Below, one piece after another: positions 7,351 through 9,578 of a stretch of DNA of 9,578 nt. A model generated the notes under the pieces. That model saw only the letters and a program-made list of their open reading frames with translations, ran no database searches and had not been told where the DNA came from. Made by a program: the position numbers and the translations under genes. The DNA is taken from assembly GCA_025458545.1 (NCBI GenBank), contig JALOSH010000054.1:1-9578 (forward strand). The letters are read 5' to 3'. The stretch is from Hydrogenophaga sp. (GTDB lineage: Bacteria > Pseudomonadota > Gammaproteobacteria > Burkholderiales > Burkholderiaceae). How positions within the stretch are numbered: position 1 is the first letter of the stretch; each line of letters starts with the position of its first letter.

Positions 7351-7352
7351 AT

Positions 7353-8093
7353 TCATCCGTTCAGCTCGTCGGCCAGCGCTTGCGCGGCTTCGAAATCCAG
7401 GTCGCCGCTGTAGATCGAGCGGCCGCAGATCACCCCTTCGACGCCCTCGTCTTCCACCTCACACAGCTTGCGGATGTCGTCCATGTTCGACAGACCGCCC
7501 GAAGCGATCACCGGAATGGACAGTGCCTGTGCCAGCTTGACGGTGGCCTCGATGTTGATGCCGCTGAGCATGCCGTCGCGGCCAATGTCGGTGTAGATAA
7601 TGGATTCGACGCCGTAGTCCTCGAACTTCTTGCCCAGGTCCACCACCTCGTGGCCGGTGAGCTTGCTCCAGCCGTCGGTGGCGACCTTGCCGTCCTTCGC
7701 GTCCAGTCCGACGATGATGTGGCCGCCGAACGCGGTGCAGGCGTCCTGCAGGAAGCCGGGGTTCTTGACCGCGGCGGTGCCGATGATCACGTAGCGCAGA
7801 CCGGCGTCCAGGTAACGTTCGATGGTGTCGAGGTCGCGGATGCCGCCGCCGAGCTGCACATCCACCTCGGAACCCACTTCTTTGAGGATGGCGCGGATCG
7901 CCTGCTCGTTCCTGGGCTTGCCCGCAAATGCGCCGTTCAGGTCCACCAGATGCACCCGGCGCGCGCCCTTGTTGACCCAGGTGCGGGCCATCGCCGCAGG
8001 GTTTTCACCAAACACCGTGGATTGGTCCATGTCGCCCTGTTTGAGGCGAACGCACTGGCCGTCTTTGAGATCAATGGCGGGAATCAGCAGCAT
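7353..8093 (-). CDS. hisA: ProFAR isomerase HisA
   Basis: HisA performs the Amadori rearrangement of ProFAR to PRFAR, the fourth step of histidine biosynthesis, and is a (beta/alpha)8 barrel related to HisF. The 246 residues include catalytic D8 ([10 protein letters not shown]) and D131 (VGLDAK), the phosphate-binding GGGIR (82-86), [11 protein letters not shown] (168-178) and IASGG (196-200). Length and both barrel halves are complete. The ATG at 8093 gives the standard N-terminus; no clear Shine-Dalgarno sequence is visible in the 26-base gap after hisH. Its downstream gap contains the repeat-like element, the only large interruption among the his genes in this window. Confidence 0.98.
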   Translation of the reverse strand: MLLIPAIDLKDGQCVRLKQGDMDQSTVFGENPAAMARTWVNKGARRVHLVDLNGAFAGKPRNEQAIRAILKEVGSEVDVQLGGGIRDLDTIERYLDAGLRYVIIGTAAVKNPGFLQDACTAFGGHIIVGLDAKDGKVATDGWSKLTGHEVVDLGKKFEDYGVESIIYTDIGRDGMLSGINIEATVKLAQALSIPVIASGGLSNMDDIRKLCEVEDEGVEGVICGRSIYSGDLDFEAAQALADELNG

Positions 8094-8119
8094 GATGGTG
8101 GCGTGTGCAGCGGGTGGAC

Positions 8120-8779
8120 TCAGGGATTCCAGTGGAGGAAGTTGCGGTAGAGCGCCAGCCCCTGATCGGCGCTCTTTTCGGGGTGAAACTGGGTGGCAAA
8201 GATGTTATCGCTGGCGATCGCAGCTGCGAAGCGACCGCCGAAGTCGGTCTCGCCCACGCAATGCTGCGCTTGGGCTGGGCGGGCATAGTAGCTGTGCACG
8301 AAATAGAAATAGGCGCCATCGGGAACGCCCGCCCACACCGGATGCACCGGTCGGCCCAGGTCATGGAACACCTCGTTCCAGCCCATCTGCGGCACCTTGA
8401 AGCGGCTGCCGTCGGTCTGCGTCTGGCCCGCCAGTTGAAACTTCACCACATCACCAGGGATCAGGCCGAGCCCTTGGGTCGGGCCTTCTTCGCTGCGGTC
8501 CAGCAGCATCTGCATGCCCACACAGACACCAAACAGCGGCTTGTTCGCGGCCGCATGCAACACGGCTTGCAGCAGACCAGAGGCCGCCAGTTCGTTCATG
8601 CAATCCGCCATGTGCCCCTGACCCGGCAACACCACGCGATCGGCATCCAGCACGTCTTGGGCGCGGGCTGTGACGAGCACATCCACCTCGGCGGCCTGAG
8701 CCACATGCAGCACGGCCTGCGACACGGAGCGCAGGTTGCCACTGCCGTAGTCCACCACGGCGACTGTCTTGCGTTTCAT
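8120..8779 (-). CDS. hisH: Imidazole glycerol phosphate synthase glutaminase subunit HisH
   Basis: HisH is the class I glutamine amidotransferase that hydrolyses glutamine and channels ammonia to HisF. The 219-residue protein has the complete triad: C86 in GVCVGMQ, H199 and E201 in FHPEKS. Other signatures are DYGSGNLRS (10-18), LPGQGH (51-56) and PQMGWN (130-135). In most HisH proteins the LPG motif reads PGVG or PGQG, so this is normal. The ATG at 8779 is 22 bases behind the hisB stop, with no obvious Shine-Dalgarno sequence. The order hisB-hisH-hisA-hisF is the common bacterial one. Confidence 0.98.
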   Translation of the reverse strand: MKRKTVAVVDYGSGNLRSVSQAVLHVAQAAEVDVLVTARAQDVLDADRVVLPGQGHMADCMNELAASGLLQAVLHAAANKPLFGVCVGMQMLLDRSEEGPTQGLGLIPGDVVKFQLAGQTQTDGSRFKVPQMGWNEVFHDLGRPVHPVWAGVPDGAYFYFVHSYYARPAQAQHCVGETDFGGRFAAAIASDNIFATQFHPEKSADQGLALYRNFLHWNP

Positions 8780-8801
8780 CAGAACGAAAGGTTGGGGAAA
8801 C

Positions 8802-9431
8802 TCAGAGCGAGCCTTTGGTCGAGGGAATCACATCGCCCAGGCGGGCGTCGCGCTCCAGCGCCATGCGCAGCGCGCGGGCGAAGGCTTTGAACACGGTCTC
8901 GGCCTGGTGGTGGGCATTCTCGCCGTGCAGGTTGTCGATGTGCAGCGTCACACCGGCATGGTTGACGAAGCCCTGGAAAAACTCGAAGGCGAGCTGGGTG
9001 TCGAAGCCGCCGACCATGCCGCTCTTGAACGGCACGCGCATGTGCAGGCCGGGACGGCCCGAAAAATCGACCACCACGCGCGACAAGGCTTCGTCCAGCG
9101 GCACATAGGCGTGGCCGTAGCGGCGGATGCCCTTCTTGTCGCCCACGGCTTTGGCGAAGGCCTGGCCGAGCGTGATGCCCACGTCTTCCACCGTGTGGTG
9201 GCCGTCGATGTGCAGGTCGCCCTTGGCGTGAATGTCCAGATCGATCAGCCCGTGGCGGGCGATCTGGTCGAGCATGTGGTCAAAAAACCCAATGCCGGTG
9301 GACAGCTTGGCCACGCCCGAACCGTCGAGGTTGATGCGCACGCTGATCTGCGTTTCCGCGGTGTTGCGCTGAACCTCGGCCACTCGGTCAGCGGGGCTGG
9401 AAACGGAAACAGCAGGAGAAGGGGCGGTCAT
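8802..9431 (-). CDS. hisB: Imidazoleglycerol-phosphate dehydratase HisB (monofunctional)
   Basis: HisB dehydrates imidazole glycerol phosphate to imidazole acetol phosphate, using manganese in a 24-subunit assembly. The 209-residue protein holds only the dehydratase domain; the histidinol-phosphatase domain fused in E. coli is absent, so a separate phosphatase is expected elsewhere. Motifs are GIGFFDHML (46-54), DGHHTVED (76-83), SGRPGLH (124-130) and NAHHQAE (172-178), with the usual C-terminal PSTKGSL. The first 20 or so residues (Ser/Ala/Pro-rich) are a short extension relative to the minimal family length near 195. The ATG at 9431 overlaps the hisC stop by four bases (ATGA), supporting both start and coupling. 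Confidence 0.98.
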   Translation of the reverse strand: MTAPSPAVSVSSPADRVAEVQRNTAETQISVRINLDGSGVAKLSTGIGFFDHMLDQIARHGLIDLDIHAKGDLHIDGHHTVEDVGITLGQAFAKAVGDKKGIRRYGHAYVPLDEALSRVVVDFSGRPGLHMRVPFKSGMVGGFDTQLAFEFFQGFVNHAGVTLHIDNLHGENAHHQAETVFKAFARALRMALERDARLGDVIPSTKGSL

Positions 9432-9578
9432 AAAGCTTGTTGCAGGGCGCTGATCAGTTGCGCGGTTTCGGCGGGGGTTCCCACCGTCAAACGCAGGCAG
9501 TTGGCCAGCGTTGGGTGCATTTTAGAAACATTCTTGACCAGAATGCCGCGCGACTTCAGGCCGTCGAAGCAGCGTTGT
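9428..9578 (-). CDS. hisC: Histidinol-phosphate aminotransferase HisC (C-terminal fragment; start off window)
   Basis: Only the last 49 residues and the stop are inside the window. They read [16 protein letters not shown], then [19 protein letters not shown], which matches the C-terminal domain of HisC: the GILVK strand, the R-x-T-x-G motif whose Arg binds the substrate carboxylate, and the GTPAET turn. HisC is the PLP enzyme that transaminates imidazole acetol phosphate to histidinol phosphate. Its place directly before hisB, with a four-base ATGA overlap, fits the operon and separates it from other aspartate-aminotransferase-fold enzymes. The reading frame is intact as far as it can be seen; the catalytic lysine is outside the window. 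Confidence 0.93.
   Translation of the reverse strand, partial: QRCFDGLKSRGILVKNVSKMHPTLANCLRLTVGTPAETAQLISALQQAL

Noticed and set aside
7254..8890. Plus-strand open frames of 298 and 261 codons opposite hisA and hisH
   Set aside because: They are shadows of complete his genes with catalytic residues in place; no domain or ribosome binding site supports them.

Overview
This looks like an ordinary chromosomal housekeeping region of a high-GC betaproteobacterium, most likely Burkholderiales and probably Comamonadaceae. The pointers are protein wording (TatB, TatA and the HIT-tatABC-DegS neighbourhood), the strong GC bias in third codon positions, and a G/C-rich intergenic element between hisA and hisF that I recall as typical of Comamonadaceae genomes. 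No mobile element, CRISPR array, tRNA, rRNA or clearly foreign segment was seen. I found no convincing undescribed system. The items worth a second look are regulatory or residue-level.

Layout, in the order of transcription of the minus strand (right to left). The window opens inside hisC (C-terminal 49 residues only) and continues hisB, hisH, hisA, hisF, hisI, hisE: the second half of a histidine operon, with separate hisI and hisE. The same strand then carries a small four-helix membrane protein (DUF4870-like), a HinT-type HIT hydrolase, and tatA, tatB, tatC, the complete twin-arginine translocase. All twelve genes point the same way. Gaps are mostly under 30 bases, or genes overlap by 1 or 4 bases. 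The exceptions are hisA-hisF (99 bases, filled by the repeat-like element), HIT-tatA (122 bases, possible promoter) and tatA-tatB (97-98 bases, hairpin).

The tat genes converge on a plus-strand gene at 1949-3100 for a membrane-anchored trypsin-like protease with one PDZ domain, of the DegS/AlgW type. Its 184-base upstream region is shared with a divergent minus-strand gene for a 49-residue membrane protein (DUF3149-like), and contains a near-perfect FNR/ANR-type palindrome. Further left on the minus strand are a Nif3/YbgI-family dinuclear metal protein and a PdxA-family dehydrogenase, joined by a one-base stop/start overlap. The PdxA-family gene runs off the window after 242 residues.

Functional themes: histidine biosynthesis (HisI, HisE, HisA, HisH/HisF, HisB, HisC cover the steps from phosphoribosyl-ATP to histidinol phosphate), export of folded proteins (TatABC), envelope stress proteolysis (DegS/AlgW type) and possibly pyridoxal phosphate synthesis (PdxA). 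All visible reading frames are intact.
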